Of a DNA stretch of 64,000 nucleotides, positions 9,088-18,208 are shown in pieces. This DNA comes from Bacillota bacterium (lineage in GTDB: Bacteria > Bacillota > UBA4882 > UBA8346). The translations under genes were made by a program, and so were the position numbers. Positions within the stretch are counted from its first letter, which is position 1, and every line of letters starts with the position of its first letter. The stretch covers positions 65,762 to 129,761 of the forward strand of contig JAEZFP010000032.1 of NCBI GenBank assembly GCA_023417475.1, written 5' to 3'. The notes beneath the pieces were generated by a model, which saw only the letters and a program-made list of their open reading frames with translations, was not told the DNA's origin and ran no database searches.

Positions 9088-10020
9088 ATGAAATATCGCG
9101 ATTATTATGAAGTATTGGAAGTACCCCGTTCCGCTGAAACGGAAACAATAAAAAAAGCCTTCCGCCGTTTGGCCCGGACATATCATCCCGATGTCAATCC
9201 CGGCGATCAAACGGCTGAGGCGAAGTTTAAAGAGATCAATGAGGCCTATACCGTCCTTTCCGATCCTGATAAACGGCAACGTTACGATCAATTGGGACCG
9301 AATTGGCAAAACGGTTCGGACTTTACGCCGCCGCCCGACTGGAGCGGCTATGGAAGTCACACTGCCACGACCGGCAACTCCTTCGGTTTTGGCGGCCAAA
9401 CCTTTGATTTCAGCGAGTTCTTTAAAGCCTTTTTTGGTGGCGGTGGAGTTCAAAGCGCGTCCCGCTATGCCGGATCCCCGGTGAAAGGGCAAAACTTTGA
9501 AGCGGAGTTACCTCTGACGTTACAGCAAATCCATCACGGCGGCAGGCATTCCTTTACTTATACCGGTTTGGATAAAAAACCGCATCAAATCGATGTGCAT
9601 GTCCCGCTGGGCGTCCGGTCCGGGACGACCATCCGGCTAGCGGGAATGGGTGGCGCCGGGATAGGAGCTAAAACCGCCGGCGATCTTTTCTTAAAAATAA
9701 AAGTGGTTCTCGACCCGATCTTCGCAATCATTGGTCGGGACGATCTCCAAATCGAATTGGCGGTCACACCGTGGGAAGCCGTCCTGGGCGCGGAAGTTCA
9801 AGTGCCAACCGTCGCCGGCAAAGTGGCGATGACCATCCCGCCCGGAACTCAAACCGGACAACGCATGCGGCTGCGCGGGCAAGGCTTGAACCGTCTGAAC
9901 GGTCGCGGCGATCAATATGTGAAGATCCGCATCGTCGTACCCACCCGGCCAACCGACCGGGAACGGGAGTTATTTGATAAATTAGCGAAAGAATCCGCTT
10001 TCAACCCCCGGGTTAGTTAA
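9088..10020 (+). CDS. DnaJ-type co-chaperone without zinc finger (CbpA-like)
   Basis: A 310-residue class B J-protein. The J domain (residues 4-68) has the HPD triad at residues 33-35, which stimulates DnaK ATPase. A glycine/phenylalanine-rich stretch spans roughly residues 85-120, followed by the two C-terminal substrate-binding beta domains ([16 protein letters not shown], then [19 protein letters not shown]). The four CxxCxGxG zinc repeats of true DnaJ are absent, so it resembles CbpA. It starts at ATG with AAAGGTG upstream and ends 25 nt before clpB, so the pair is probably one stress operon. No CIRCE element is visible upstream. Confidence 0.9.
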   Translation: MKYRDYYEVLEVPRSAETETIKKAFRRLARTYHPDVNPGDQTAEAKFKEINEAYTVLSDPDKRQRYDQLGPNWQNGSDFTPPPDWSGYGSHTATTGNSFGFGGQTFDFSEFFKAFFGGGGVQSASRYAGSPVKGQNFEAELPLTLQQIHHGGRHSFTYTGLDKKPHQIDVHVPLGVRSGTTIRLAGMGGAGIGAKTAGDLFLKIKVVLDPIFAIIGRDDLQIELAVTPWEAVLGAEVQVPTVAGKVAMTIPPGTQTGQRMRLRGQGLNRLNGRGDQYVKIRIVVPTRPTDRERELFDKLAKESAFNPRVS

Positions 10021-10045
10021 GCGTGACAGACAGGAGAAATCAAAA

Positions 10046-12658
10046 ATGGATATTAACCGGATGACCGAAAAGGTCCAATCAGCAATTGGCGAAGCGCAAA
10101 ATACCGCCGTCCGTCTGAGCCACCAGCAAGTGGATGTCGAACATCTGTTACTGGCATTGTTGGAACAGCCCGATGGCCTGGTTCCGTCGCTGGTGAATAA
10201 AGCCAACATCAACCTGGAAACGTTCACCCGCCGCGTTCGGCAGACTGTCGAACGGTTGCCGCGGGTCACTGTCAGCGGACAGGCCAGCAATGCCGAACAT
10301 GTCTATATTACCGGCCGACTGAACCGGTTGTTGATGGATACGGAGAACGAAGCCAAGCAATGGCAGGATCAGTTTATCTCGACCGAACATCTACTGTTAG
10401 TCATGACCGAAGACGGCGGAACTGCCGGACGGATCCTGAAAGAGTTTCAGCTTGACCGGGAACGGGTGCAGGAGATTGTCAAAACGATTCGCGGCAGTCA
10501 ACGGGTGACCTCCCAAAATCCCGAAGCCACCTATGAAGCGTTGGAGCGTTACGGACGCGACCTGACCCAGTTGGCGGCCAAGGCCAAACTTGACCCGGTC
10601 ATCGGCCGGGATGACGAGATCCGGCGGGTGATTCAAGTGCTGTCGCGCCGGACCAAAAACAACCCGGTGCTGATCGGAGAACCGGGCGTCGGTAAAACCG
10701 CTATCGTGGAAGGGCTGGCGCAACGGATTATCCGCGGCGACGTCCCCGACGGGTTAAAAAAGAAACGGGTAATCTCATTAGATATGGGCGCTTTAATTGC
10801 CGGCGCCAAATACCGCGGTGAATTTGAGGAACGGTTAAAGGCGGTTTTGAAAGAGGTGCAAGATTCGGAAGGAAAGATTGTTCTGTTTATTGACGAGTTG
10901 CATACGGTCGTCGGCGCCGGCAAGGCCGAAGGGGCGATGGATGCCGGGAACCTGCTCAAACCGATGTTAGCCCGGGGCGAACTTCATTGCATTGGCGCGA
11001 CAACCCTGGACGAGTACCGCAAGCATATTGAGAAGGATGCCGCATTGGAACGGCGGTTTCAGACGGTTTTGGTCGATCAGCCGACAGTTGAGGATACGGT
11101 CTCCATTTTACGGGGGTTGAAAGAACGCTACGAGGTCCATCACGGAGTCCGGATCAAAGACGCCGCTTTGGTCTCGGCGGCGCTGTTATCCAACCGCTAT
11201 ATTTCGGACCGTTTCTTGCCGGACAAAGCGATTGATCTGATCGACGAAGCGGCCGCCAAGTTGCGGACCGAGATCGACTCCATGCCCACCGTCTTGGACG
11301 AGCAACTTCGCCGGGTCATGCAATTGGAGATTGAACGGGAAGCTCTAAGGAAAGAGACCGACCTCGCCTCGAAAGAACGCCTGGAACGGCTGGAAAAGGA
11401 GTTGGCCGACCTGAAAAGCGACGCCGACGCCCTCAAAGCCCGCTGGGATCATGAAAAAGCGGACGTCCAACGGCTGCGGCAACTGCGGGAAGCGATCGAG
11501 GCGACCAAAGCCGCCGTCGAACAGGCGGAACTGCAATACGATCTGAATCAGGCCGCCGAATTGAAGTACGGAAAACTGGCCGGTTTGGAGAAACAATTGG
11601 CCGCCGAGGAAGAACGTCTGGTCAAGGAACCGGAACGTTCCCGGATGATCAAGGAAGAAGTGGATGAGGAGGATATCGCCCAGGTGGTCAGCCGCTGGAC
11701 CGGTATTCCCGTCGCCAAGATCGTCCAGGGCGAAGTGCAAAAGTTACTGCAGCTCGAAGCGGAGTTGCACCACCGGGTGGTTGGACAAGAAGAGGCGGTC
11801 ACCGCCGTCGCCGAGGCGATTATCCGCGCCCGTTCCGGATTGAAGGATCCCAACCGTCCCATCGGCTCTTTCATTTTCCTGGGACCGACCGGGGTGGGCA
11901 AGACCGAATTGGCGAGAGCTTTGGCCCAGTTTTTGTTTGATGATGCCAACACCATGATCCGGATTGACATGTCCGAATATCAGGAGAAACACACTGTCGC
12001 CCGCTTGATCGGCGCCCCGCCGGGGTATGTTGGTTATGAGGAGGGCGGCCAGTTGACCGAGGCAGTCCGACGCCGGCCTTACGCAGTCGTTTTATTTGAC
12101 GAGATTGAAAAGGCCCACTATGATGTCTTCAATGTTCTCCTGCAGTTGTTGGACGACGGCCGGTTGACCGACGGGCAAGGCCGGACCGTCGATTTTAAAA
12201 ACACTATCGTCATTATGACTTCCAACGTGGGCAGCGACCGGATCTTAGAATACAAAGGCGCTTTTGCCGGGTCCGGTTACGAGCGGATGAAACAAACGGT
12301 CCTGGAGGAGATGCGCAATCACTTCCGGCCCGAGTTTCTTAACCGGGTGGATGAGACCATTGTGTTCCATTCCTTACATGAAGGACATCTCAAGGAGATC
12401 GTCACGATTCATTTGCGCTATTTAAAAGAGCGGTTGTCCGACCGCCATATCGGATTGGAGTTAACCGATGCCGCCAAAGCTTATTTAGTGCGGGCGGGTT
12501 ATGATCCGGTTTACGGAGCGCGGCCATTGAAACGGGCGATTCAAAAAGAGGTGGAAACGCCGCTGGGCCGGTTGATCCTCCAAGGCGAAGTCCGGGATGG
12601 CTGTCAAGTTGTTGCCGATTTTGAGTCAGGGCAGGAACGATTGGTGTTTCGTTATTAA
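10046..12658 (+). CDS. clpB: ATP-dependent disaggregase ClpB
   Basis: An 870-residue Hsp100 chaperone that pulls aggregated proteins apart together with the DnaK system. It has the Clp N-domain (1-145), a first AAA+ module with GEPGVGKT near residue 211, the long coiled-coil M-domain rich in Glu/Lys/Arg (about 405-530) that separates ClpB from ClpA/ClpC, and a second AAA+ module with GPTGVGKT near residue 614. Length matches the family. AGGAGA lies before the ATG. It follows a CbpA-like gene by 25 nt, a fitting functional pair. A strong terminator follows at once. Confidence 0.96.
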   Translation: MDINRMTEKVQSAIGEAQNTAVRLSHQQVDVEHLLLALLEQPDGLVPSLVNKANINLETFTRRVRQTVERLPRVTVSGQASNAEHVYITGRLNRLLMDTENEAKQWQDQFISTEHLLLVMTEDGGTAGRILKEFQLDRERVQEIVKTIRGSQRVTSQNPEATYEALERYGRDLTQLAAKAKLDPVIGRDDEIRRVIQVLSRRTKNNPVLIGEPGVGKTAIVEGLAQRIIRGDVPDGLKKKRVISLDMGALIAGAKYRGEFEERLKAVLKEVQDSEGKIVLFIDELHTVVGAGKAEGAMDAGNLLKPMLARGELHCIGATTLDEYRKHIEKDAALERRFQTVLVDQPTVEDTVSILRGLKERYEVHHGVRIKDAALVSAALLSNRYISDRFLPDKAIDLIDEAAAKLRTEIDSMPTVLDEQLRRVMQLEIEREALRKETDLASKERLERLEKELADLKSDADALKARWDHEKADVQRLRQLREAIEATKAAVEQAELQYDLNQAAELKYGKLAGLEKQLAAEEERLVKEPERSRMIKEEVDEEDIAQVVSRWTGIPVAKIVQGEVQKLLQLEAELHHRVVGQEEAVTAVAEAIIRARSGLKDPNRPIGSFIFLGPTGVGKTELARALAQFLFDDANTMIRIDMSEYQEKHTVARLIGAPPGYVGYEEGGQLTEAVRRRPYAVVLFDEIEKAHYDVFNVLLQLLDDGRLTDGQGRTVDFKNTIVIMTSNVGSDRILEYKGAFAGSGYERMKQTVLEEMRNHFRPEFLNRVDETIVFHSLHEGHLKEIVTIHLRYLKERLSDRHIGLELTDAAKAYLVRAGYDPVYGARPLKRAIQKEVETPLGRLILQGEVRDGCQVVADFESGQERLVFRY

Positions 12659-12678
12659 AGAAGTAAGTGAATGAAGTA

Positions 12679-12710
12679 AAAACCCAAGGCTGTTTGCCTT
12701 GGGTTTTTCG
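12679..12710. terminator. bidirectional intrinsic terminator
   Basis: A perfect 12-bp stem AAAACCCAAGGC / GCCTTGGGTTTT with a TGTTT loop. It separates the convergent clpB and MATE genes. Confidence 0.9.
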
Positions 12711-12742
12711 AAGTCGCTCTCCGTTTATTTGGATGATGACAC

Positions 12743-14128
12743 TTACGCAGTTTTGGGCGTTGCTTTGATGATTACTTTTTTCTGCCATTCCGGCCCTTTG
12801 AACCGTAAATAGAAGGCCACGCTCCGGATCAACCAGTCGAAATACATGCCCATCCAGATGCCAATGACGCCCCATTGAAGTTGGACGCAGAAGATGTATC
12901 CCAGGGAGATCCGGAAGATCCACATGCTAATGCCGGAGACCGCTAAAGTATAGCGCACATCGCCTGCTCCCTTAAGGCCGGCCGGGAGTAAAAACGAGAA
13001 GCTCCAGAAGACCAGGAAAAAAGCGGTGATCCGCATTAACAAAGCGGCCAAAGCGATGATCTCGTGATTGGTCGAGTAAAGGGAGGCCAAAAACGGAAAG
13101 ATCGGAATAAAGGCGATATTGAGCGCCGCTAAGCCAATCGAACTGATTTTGGTGAGATAATCCAAGGAGCAGCGAGCGTCATTACATTCGCCCCGTCCCA
13201 TGTTTTGACCGACGAGGGTCGTGGCGGCGATACCCAACGCCTGTCCTGGAATGATCATCATGGTATGAAGCGAGTTTGCGACGTAGTTCGCCACGATCGC
13301 CACAGTCCCCAAGGGAACAATAAAGGTTTGAGTGATTAACTTGCCACTGCTAAACAACAATGATTCGATACTGGACGGAACGCCAATATTCAAAATGGCT
13401 TGTAACTTAACCCAATCGGGCCGGAAATGAAAGATCCGCCGGATCCGTAAGTTCCCCGAACCCCGAAAGAGGATGTAAATGAGGACAATTCCTCCGGTAA
13501 AACGGGCGATCGCGATGCCCCATGCCGCGCCGGCGACGCCGAAACCGTTGAAATGCAAAGGGGCAAACCCAAAGATTAACAAGAAACTGAAGATAATGTT
13601 GATAATATTCATCAAAATAACGACTTTTGCCGGGGTGCGGGTATCGCCGGCGCCGCGCAGCACTCCGCAAGCCACCGAGGTTAAGGCGATTAACGGATAA
13701 CTATATAAGGTTATCGCCAGATAATCCAGCGCATTCCGAAACACCTCCGGATCGGCGGAGCCAAACAGCAGTTGCAGCAAGGGATGGCGGAAGACGCCAA
13801 CCAGTACCGCAATCAGTGCCGATAAGATTAAACCGGCGTATAAGGCTTGCTTGGAGGTTTCGCCGGCATTGCGGGGATCGTTGGCCCCGGTATAGTGGGC
13901 GACAATGATCGTCCCCCCGACCGCCAACGAAGAAAATGCGGCAATAAACATTACATTGAGGCTGTCAATCATTCCGATGGCGGCTGCGGCTTCTTTGCCG
14001 ATATGCCCGGCCATGATGGAGTTAATCACGCCCATTAGGGTAATGAACGACTGCTCGGCCATGACCGGCAGGGTTAATTGGACAATCTCCTTCCGGAGAT
14101 TTTTGTTTGTCTGAAATAATCGAAGCAT
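12743..14128 (-). CDS. MATE family multidrug/metabolite exporter
   Basis: A 461-residue, 12-helix membrane protein of the MATE family, which exports cationic drugs or metabolites in exchange for Na+ or H+. The two halves both show the family pattern: LTLPVMAEQSFITLMGVINS near residue 18 and NIGVPSSIESLLFSSGKLI near residue 251. CGVLRGAGDTRTPAKVV and ATTLVGQNMGRGE are other conserved stretches. Substrate is not predictable. It is alone in its transcription unit, with no adjacent regulator. Confidence 0.92.
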   Translation of the reverse strand: MLRLFQTNKNLRKEIVQLTLPVMAEQSFITLMGVINSIMAGHIGKEAAAAIGMIDSLNVMFIAAFSSLAVGGTIIVAHYTGANDPRNAGETSKQALYAGLILSALIAVLVGVFRHPLLQLLFGSADPEVFRNALDYLAITLYSYPLIALTSVACGVLRGAGDTRTPAKVVILMNIINIIFSFLLIFGFAPLHFNGFGVAGAAWGIAIARFTGGIVLIYILFRGSGNLRIRRIFHFRPDWVKLQAILNIGVPSSIESLLFSSGKLITQTFIVPLGTVAIVANYVANSLHTMMIIPGQALGIAATTLVGQNMGRGECNDARCSLDYLTKISSIGLAALNIAFIPIFPFLASLYSTNHEIIALAALLMRITAFFLVFWSFSFLLPAGLKGAGDVRYTLAVSGISMWIFRISLGYIFCVQLQWGVIGIWMGMYFDWLIRSVAFYLRFKGPEWQKKVIIKATPKTA

Positions 14129-14302
14129 CCTTGACCAATCTTTCGCTGTTTTATAATCGTACCGAATCGTAATAAGAAATTGGCAAAATTCTTAAGATAA
14201 TCCCAATATAAGTATAACACTGAATGTCCCGGTTAAGTGGAAGTTCCATCTTAATATTGTCTTAACATATAGTACAAAACGCAGTTGCGCTACGGTAAAT
14301 AA

Positions 14303-14333
14303 AAAAAGACTCGCCGGATGACAAGTCTTTTTG
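14303..14333 (-). terminator. intrinsic terminator of the acyl-CoA ligase gene
   Basis: On the minus strand a hairpin AAAAAGACTT / GAGTCTTTTT followed by a T run starts 8 nt after the stop codon of the acyl-CoA ligase gene. Confidence 0.8.
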
Positions 14334-14340
14334 AGTAATC

Positions 14341-15948
14341 TTATTGGACGTTTTCTCTTAACAGACGCCGTAACACTTTTCCAACCGAACTGCGCGGCAA
14401 TTCAGCGACAATGTTGATTTTGTTCGGTACTTTAAACTTTGCCAGATGTTTCGCGCAGAATTGGCGTAACTCTTTTTCACTGCTGGCGGCGCCGGCTTTT
14501 AGAGCGACATAGGCTTCGGGAACTTCGCCGCGCAACGGATGGGGTACACCAATGACTGCGGCCTCGCGGATCGCCGGGTGCGAGTATAGTAAATCCTCGA
14601 TCTCCCGCGGATAGATTTTTTCGCCGCCCATGATAATCATATCTTTCAAACGGTCGGCGATATAGAGGTAGCCGTCCTCATCCCGTTTGACCAGATCACC
14701 GGTATGCAGCCAACCGTCTTTGAGAACCATAGCGGTTTCATCGGGACGATTCCAATACCCTTGCATTACTTGAGGCCCTTTGACCACCAGTTCGCCAACC
14801 AGATCCGGTTCGGTAATTTCCCGCCCGGTTTGCGGGTCGACAATTTTAACTTGAGTATCCGGTACCGGAATTCCGATGCTCCCGTTTTTCGACAAACCGT
14901 AAATGGGATTTACCGCCACCACCGGCGAGGCTTCGGAGAGTCCGTATCCTTCCACCAGTCGGCCGCCGGTGATCTCTTGAAACTTTTCCTGAATCGCCAA
15001 CGGTAACGGAGCCGAACCGCTGACGCAAGCCTTGATGGAACGTAAGTCGTAATTCCCGGTGTCCCGCATGGTCATGGCGCCATACATGGCGGGTACGCCC
15101 ATAAACAAATTGGCCTTGTAATGATCCACCAATTGCATCAGGTCGTTAAGATCAAATTTCGGAAGCAGCAACATGGCCGATCCGCTATAAACCGCACCGT
15201 TCATGCTGGTTGTCAAACCGTAGATGTGAAATAGCGGGATAACACAGATAAAACGACCCTCGCCATCCTTATAGACATTGGTAAATAGTTCGCGAAATTG
15301 GCGGGCATTCGCCACTAAATTGTAGTGGGTTAGCACCGCTCCTTTGGAACGCCCGGTGGTTCCTCCGGTATACTGGAGCGTGGCGATGGAATTACAGTTG
15401 ATTTTCGATCCCGGTTTTTGTTCCGATTGGGTAAAAAGCAATTGTTCCAATTGAAGGTGGTCATCGGAAACGGAATAATTCTGGTCCGGGCCAAACGGCG
15501 TTTTAATATCAGTGACAATTACTTTGAGGTTTTTATTGATGAAATTCTTATAGAGAGCTGAGATTTCAACCGAGGTAATACAGGCTTTCATGCCGCTGTC
15601 GTTAATGATTAAGGTCAGATCATCCCCGCAAAACTGGGGATTAATCGGAACCGCCACGGCTCCGGCGGTGAGGATACCATAATAAGCGATGATAAACTGG
15701 GGCGAATTTGGTAGTTGGATGCCCACCCGGTCTCCGGTCGCGATTCCCAACGCAATGAGGAGATTGGCCATTTGATTGACCATCGTCTCAAGCTCGCGGT
15801 AGGTCCATTGTTTGCCGGAATAGACCATTGATGTATGTTCAGAATATTGGTTCGCATTATTACTTAATATTTGGGGTAAGGTGAGCTTGGGGTAATCCAA
15901 GTAGTAAGCAACACCCGCTTCATAAAATTTACGCCACTTTTCTTCCAA
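14341..15948 (-). CDS. long-chain fatty acid-CoA ligase (FadD/LcfB type)
   Basis: A 535-residue ANL-superfamily adenylate-forming enzyme that activates fatty acids to acyl-CoA through an acyl-AMP intermediate. The phosphate-binding motif YTGGTTGRSKGA lies near residues 192-203, VEGYGLSEASPV in the middle, the hinge motif GWLHTGDLVKRDEDGYLYI near residues 410-428, and the catalytic lysine is K524 in SSVGKVLRR. It starts at TTG with GGAAGGAG upstream. No beta-oxidation genes are nearby, so the role could be membrane lipid recycling or aromatic/branched acid activation. Confidence 0.88.
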   Translation of the reverse strand: MEEKWRKFYEAGVAYYLDYPKLTLPQILSNNANQYSEHTSMVYSGKQWTYRELETMVNQMANLLIALGIATGDRVGIQLPNSPQFIIAYYGILTAGAVAVPINPQFCGDDLTLIINDSGMKACITSVEISALYKNFINKNLKVIVTDIKTPFGPDQNYSVSDDHLQLEQLLFTQSEQKPGSKINCNSIATLQYTGGTTGRSKGAVLTHYNLVANARQFRELFTNVYKDGEGRFICVIPLFHIYGLTTSMNGAVYSGSAMLLLPKFDLNDLMQLVDHYKANLFMGVPAMYGAMTMRDTGNYDLRSIKACVSGSAPLPLAIQEKFQEITGGRLVEGYGLSEASPVVAVNPIYGLSKNGSIGIPVPDTQVKIVDPQTGREITEPDLVGELVVKGPQVMQGYWNRPDETAMVLKDGWLHTGDLVKRDEDGYLYIADRLKDMIIMGGEKIYPREIEDLLYSHPAIREAAVIGVPHPLRGEVPEAYVALKAGAASSEKELRQFCAKHLAKFKVPNKINIVAELPRSSVGKVLRRLLRENVQ

Positions 15949-16237
15949 GGTAAAACGCTCCTTCCATTAAAAGATGGCAAACTCCAATATAATTCGTTTT
16001 GGAAATGAAAAATCCTCCAAGGGTCAAAAAATGACCGGGGTCGTTTTTGAAATCGATTTAATACCGAAGAATAACTTTTGAGGATATCCATAATCAAACC
16101 GGTCAATAATTGTAAAAGATCGTTTCGGGGCGCGCTTAAATGAAAGGAACCTACGGTTAAATGTTTGTTCCTCAGTAGGGAAATTGATAAAAACCCAGAA
16201 TATTACTGTGTGAAAAGATACCCAAACGAAACGGATA

Positions 16238-16627
16238 ATGGAGATGATTACGATTTCAGCAACATTGGAAATGTTAATTGATGAAGCGGACCAATTGCTG
16301 GCGCAAGCGGAGAAGGAAGTGACAAAAAGTCTAAGCCGCAGTTGTCAATTGGTTAATCAAGGGGTTGGCAAACTATTACAAGCGTATCTAATCCTCAATG
16401 AAAAACGTCCCCCGGTGGGATTACGGGAACAGATCGAACTATGCCTCGATCTTGAACCGGATTTTGTTTCAATCGAAGCGGAACTGGAATATCTAAGTAC
16501 CGCCAATCCCGAAGCGATCAATGCCGAGGATTTGATTGACACCGCCAATGAGGTTTGGGATTTCCTGACCGACTTGCTAAATCAAGACCAGGATTTTGAT
16601 GACGCAGATCCGGAAGAACTCGATTAA
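16238..16627 (+). CDS. small helical protein, HEPN-like fold suspected
   Basis: I do not firmly recognise this 129-residue acidic protein. Predicted helices run throughout: a first helix LEMLIDEADQLLAQAEKEV (residues 9-27), a second with SCQLVNQGVGKLLQAYLILN (36-55), then two more, ending in a very acidic tail DQDFDDADPEELD. The arrangement recalls HEPN domains, where a helix with AxEKxLKA is followed by a linker and helices, but the RX4-6H ribonuclease motif is absent, so if HEPN it would be catalytically dead. No matching nucleotidyltransferase or toxin gene is adjacent. The ribosome-binding site is weak; ATG 16244 is an alternative start. Confidence 0.55.
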   Translation: MEMITISATLEMLIDEADQLLAQAEKEVTKSLSRSCQLVNQGVGKLLQAYLILNEKRPPVGLREQIELCLDLEPDFVSIEAELEYLSTANPEAINAEDLIDTANEVWDFLTDLLNQDQDFDDADPEELD

Positions 16628-16731
16628 GACTTTGGTTCAATATTGCAATATAATCAGGAATAAAATTCCAAAATTTGCAGGGAAATATTGGAATGTGACG
16701 AATGGTTTCAGAAAACGCCGGAGGGCTTTTG

Positions 16732-17907
16732 ATGAAACCATTCCGATTTTTTTTATGGGTAGTTATTTTGCTTTTTTCGCAGTCCGTAACCGCTACTTTC
16801 CGGATGGAACAAATTGGTTATAATTTGGAGTGGTACGAGTCCGAACTGAAGAATCGTTTTCAATTTCAAGGTGAGGGAGATCTTCAGGACTTTAACTATG
16901 ATCTAAAAGGCCGCTTTGATCTGCCAACCCTTGATTCCCGCTATTCATCCCTGGATTTTGGTTTTGGTCTCCCCAAATGGGATGAGAACCTTTCCTTACG
17001 ATGTTCCTATCAATGGAGCGGACACTACCGGCTTACCACCGAAGGAGTCGCTTATGGGTGGGAACCTTGGCGCAATCTGAAAATCGATCTGTCATGTTTA
17101 CGGGGGGATCGCGAGGGAAGCTCGACAGACCGGGACGACTGGCGTTATCAGATGGACTCCCAAAGCCTGGCGGTGAAATACACCGCGAAACCGTTTCGAT
17201 ACCGAGGCGAACTGACCCGGACCTTCCGCGATTATCAATTCAAACCGGCTTACACCGCCACGCATTGGCGTTTGGAAGACAGTTTTCACTGGGAGATCCG
17301 GCCAGGGATCGACTTGGGAGTTATCTATCAAGAAGCGAGCGGGGATTACCCCGATGATCCGAATTTAAGAAATTCCTATTGGAAAAACAGTTACCGGGTT
17401 TTCGGCAACTTCAAGTTGCCCAAAAAACAGGCTCTTAGCTGGAGTTATCGCGAGTACTATTGGGAAAAAGCTTTTCAAACGTATCGGGACAAACAAACAA
17501 TCGAGCTTGGCTGGAAAAACCCAAGTTCCGAGCGGACGAGTAACCAATTTAAGTTTGGTTATGCCAATCTGCAATACCACCCTTTGGATGGCAAGGAACT
17601 GATCACGCCGGAGGATGATTTTCTAAATCCCACCGAAGATGATCTCAATAGCCGTCAAACGTTAATGCTGGGTTGGGAGTATCAACGAACGGGAAAAATC
17701 TATTCCTATTCGACGGATCTCTTTATCCGCAGGACCGACTTTCGTTCTCCAAACAAGACCGATTTACTGGAATGGGGCGGGAGTTTCACTTTGAAGCGGG
17801 AATTTGATCCATGGGAAGTTGATTTGGCGTTATATCCGTTTGGAAATCTTGAGAATACCAAAGCGTTTTGCCGGTTTAAAATGGTTTATCGCTTTGACAG
17901 GACGTGA
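16732..17907 (+). CDS. exported beta-barrel-like protein, probable outer-membrane protein
   Basis: A 391-residue protein from the ATG at 16732, preceded by GGAGGG at 16720-16725. It has a signal peptide (MKPFRFFLWVVILLFSQSVTA, cut after VTA). The mature part alternates polar and aromatic residues in short strands (for example WYESELKNRFQFQGEGD, LSLRCSYQWSGHYRLTTEG, ALSWSYREYYWEKAF), rich in Tyr, Trp and Arg with few helices. It ends in FCRFKMVYRFDRT, close to the aromatic C-terminal strand of outer-membrane barrels. This is a pattern-based call; no family name is assigned. If right, the cell has an outer membrane even though it carries sporulation genes. Confidence 0.6.
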   Translation: MKPFRFFLWVVILLFSQSVTATFRMEQIGYNLEWYESELKNRFQFQGEGDLQDFNYDLKGRFDLPTLDSRYSSLDFGFGLPKWDENLSLRCSYQWSGHYRLTTEGVAYGWEPWRNLKIDLSCLRGDREGSSTDRDDWRYQMDSQSLAVKYTAKPFRYRGELTRTFRDYQFKPAYTATHWRLEDSFHWEIRPGIDLGVIYQEASGDYPDDPNLRNSYWKNSYRVFGNFKLPKKQALSWSYREYYWEKAFQTYRDKQTIELGWKNPSSERTSNQFKFGYANLQYHPLDGKELITPEDDFLNPTEDDLNSRQTLMLGWEYQRTGKIYSYSTDLFIRRTDFRSPNKTDLLEWGGSFTLKREFDPWEVDLALYPFGNLENTKAFCRFKMVYRFDRT

Positions 17908-17983
17908 GTATGTTGATTGGTTATGGCGCTTTGACACCTCATCCTCCAATCATGGTTCCGAACAAAAAATGAGTTGGAACGAG

Positions 17984-18051
17984 GCCACTGAAAACTGCTC
18001 GAAATAACATTGACCACGGTCAATCTTTCAGAGCGGCGGTTTTTCAGTGGC
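17984..18051. other. long nested stem-loop in the beta-barrel/nadE intergenic region
   Basis: An outer 11-bp perfect stem GCCACTGAAAA (17984-17994) / TTTTCAGTGGC (18041-18051) continues into a 6-bp inner stem CTGCTC / GAGCGG. The top is a separate palindrome ATTGACC / GGTCAAT at 18009-18024. No T run follows, so it is not a standard terminator. It is the main feature of the 301-nt gap between genes; a further GATTGG / CCAATC pair flanks it at about 17919 and 17946. Confidence 0.6.
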
Positions 18052-18208
18052 TTGGTTAGAACAGGCGCTTCGTAAATGGGTCTCAATCTTTGGACGACAC
18101 TGCTATGTTAAATTCCGTATTTTCGCGTCGGCGGTATTGTTTTCCACTCCCGCCATGGTATAATTGAGAATTAATACTGGGTTACGCATAGGGCTTCAGG
18201 AGGTTGAG

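Noticed and set aside
15949..16237. Regulatory element upstream of the acyl-CoA ligase
   Set aside because: Apart from the ribosome-binding site GGAAGGAG I see no clear palindrome or known fatty-acid regulator site.
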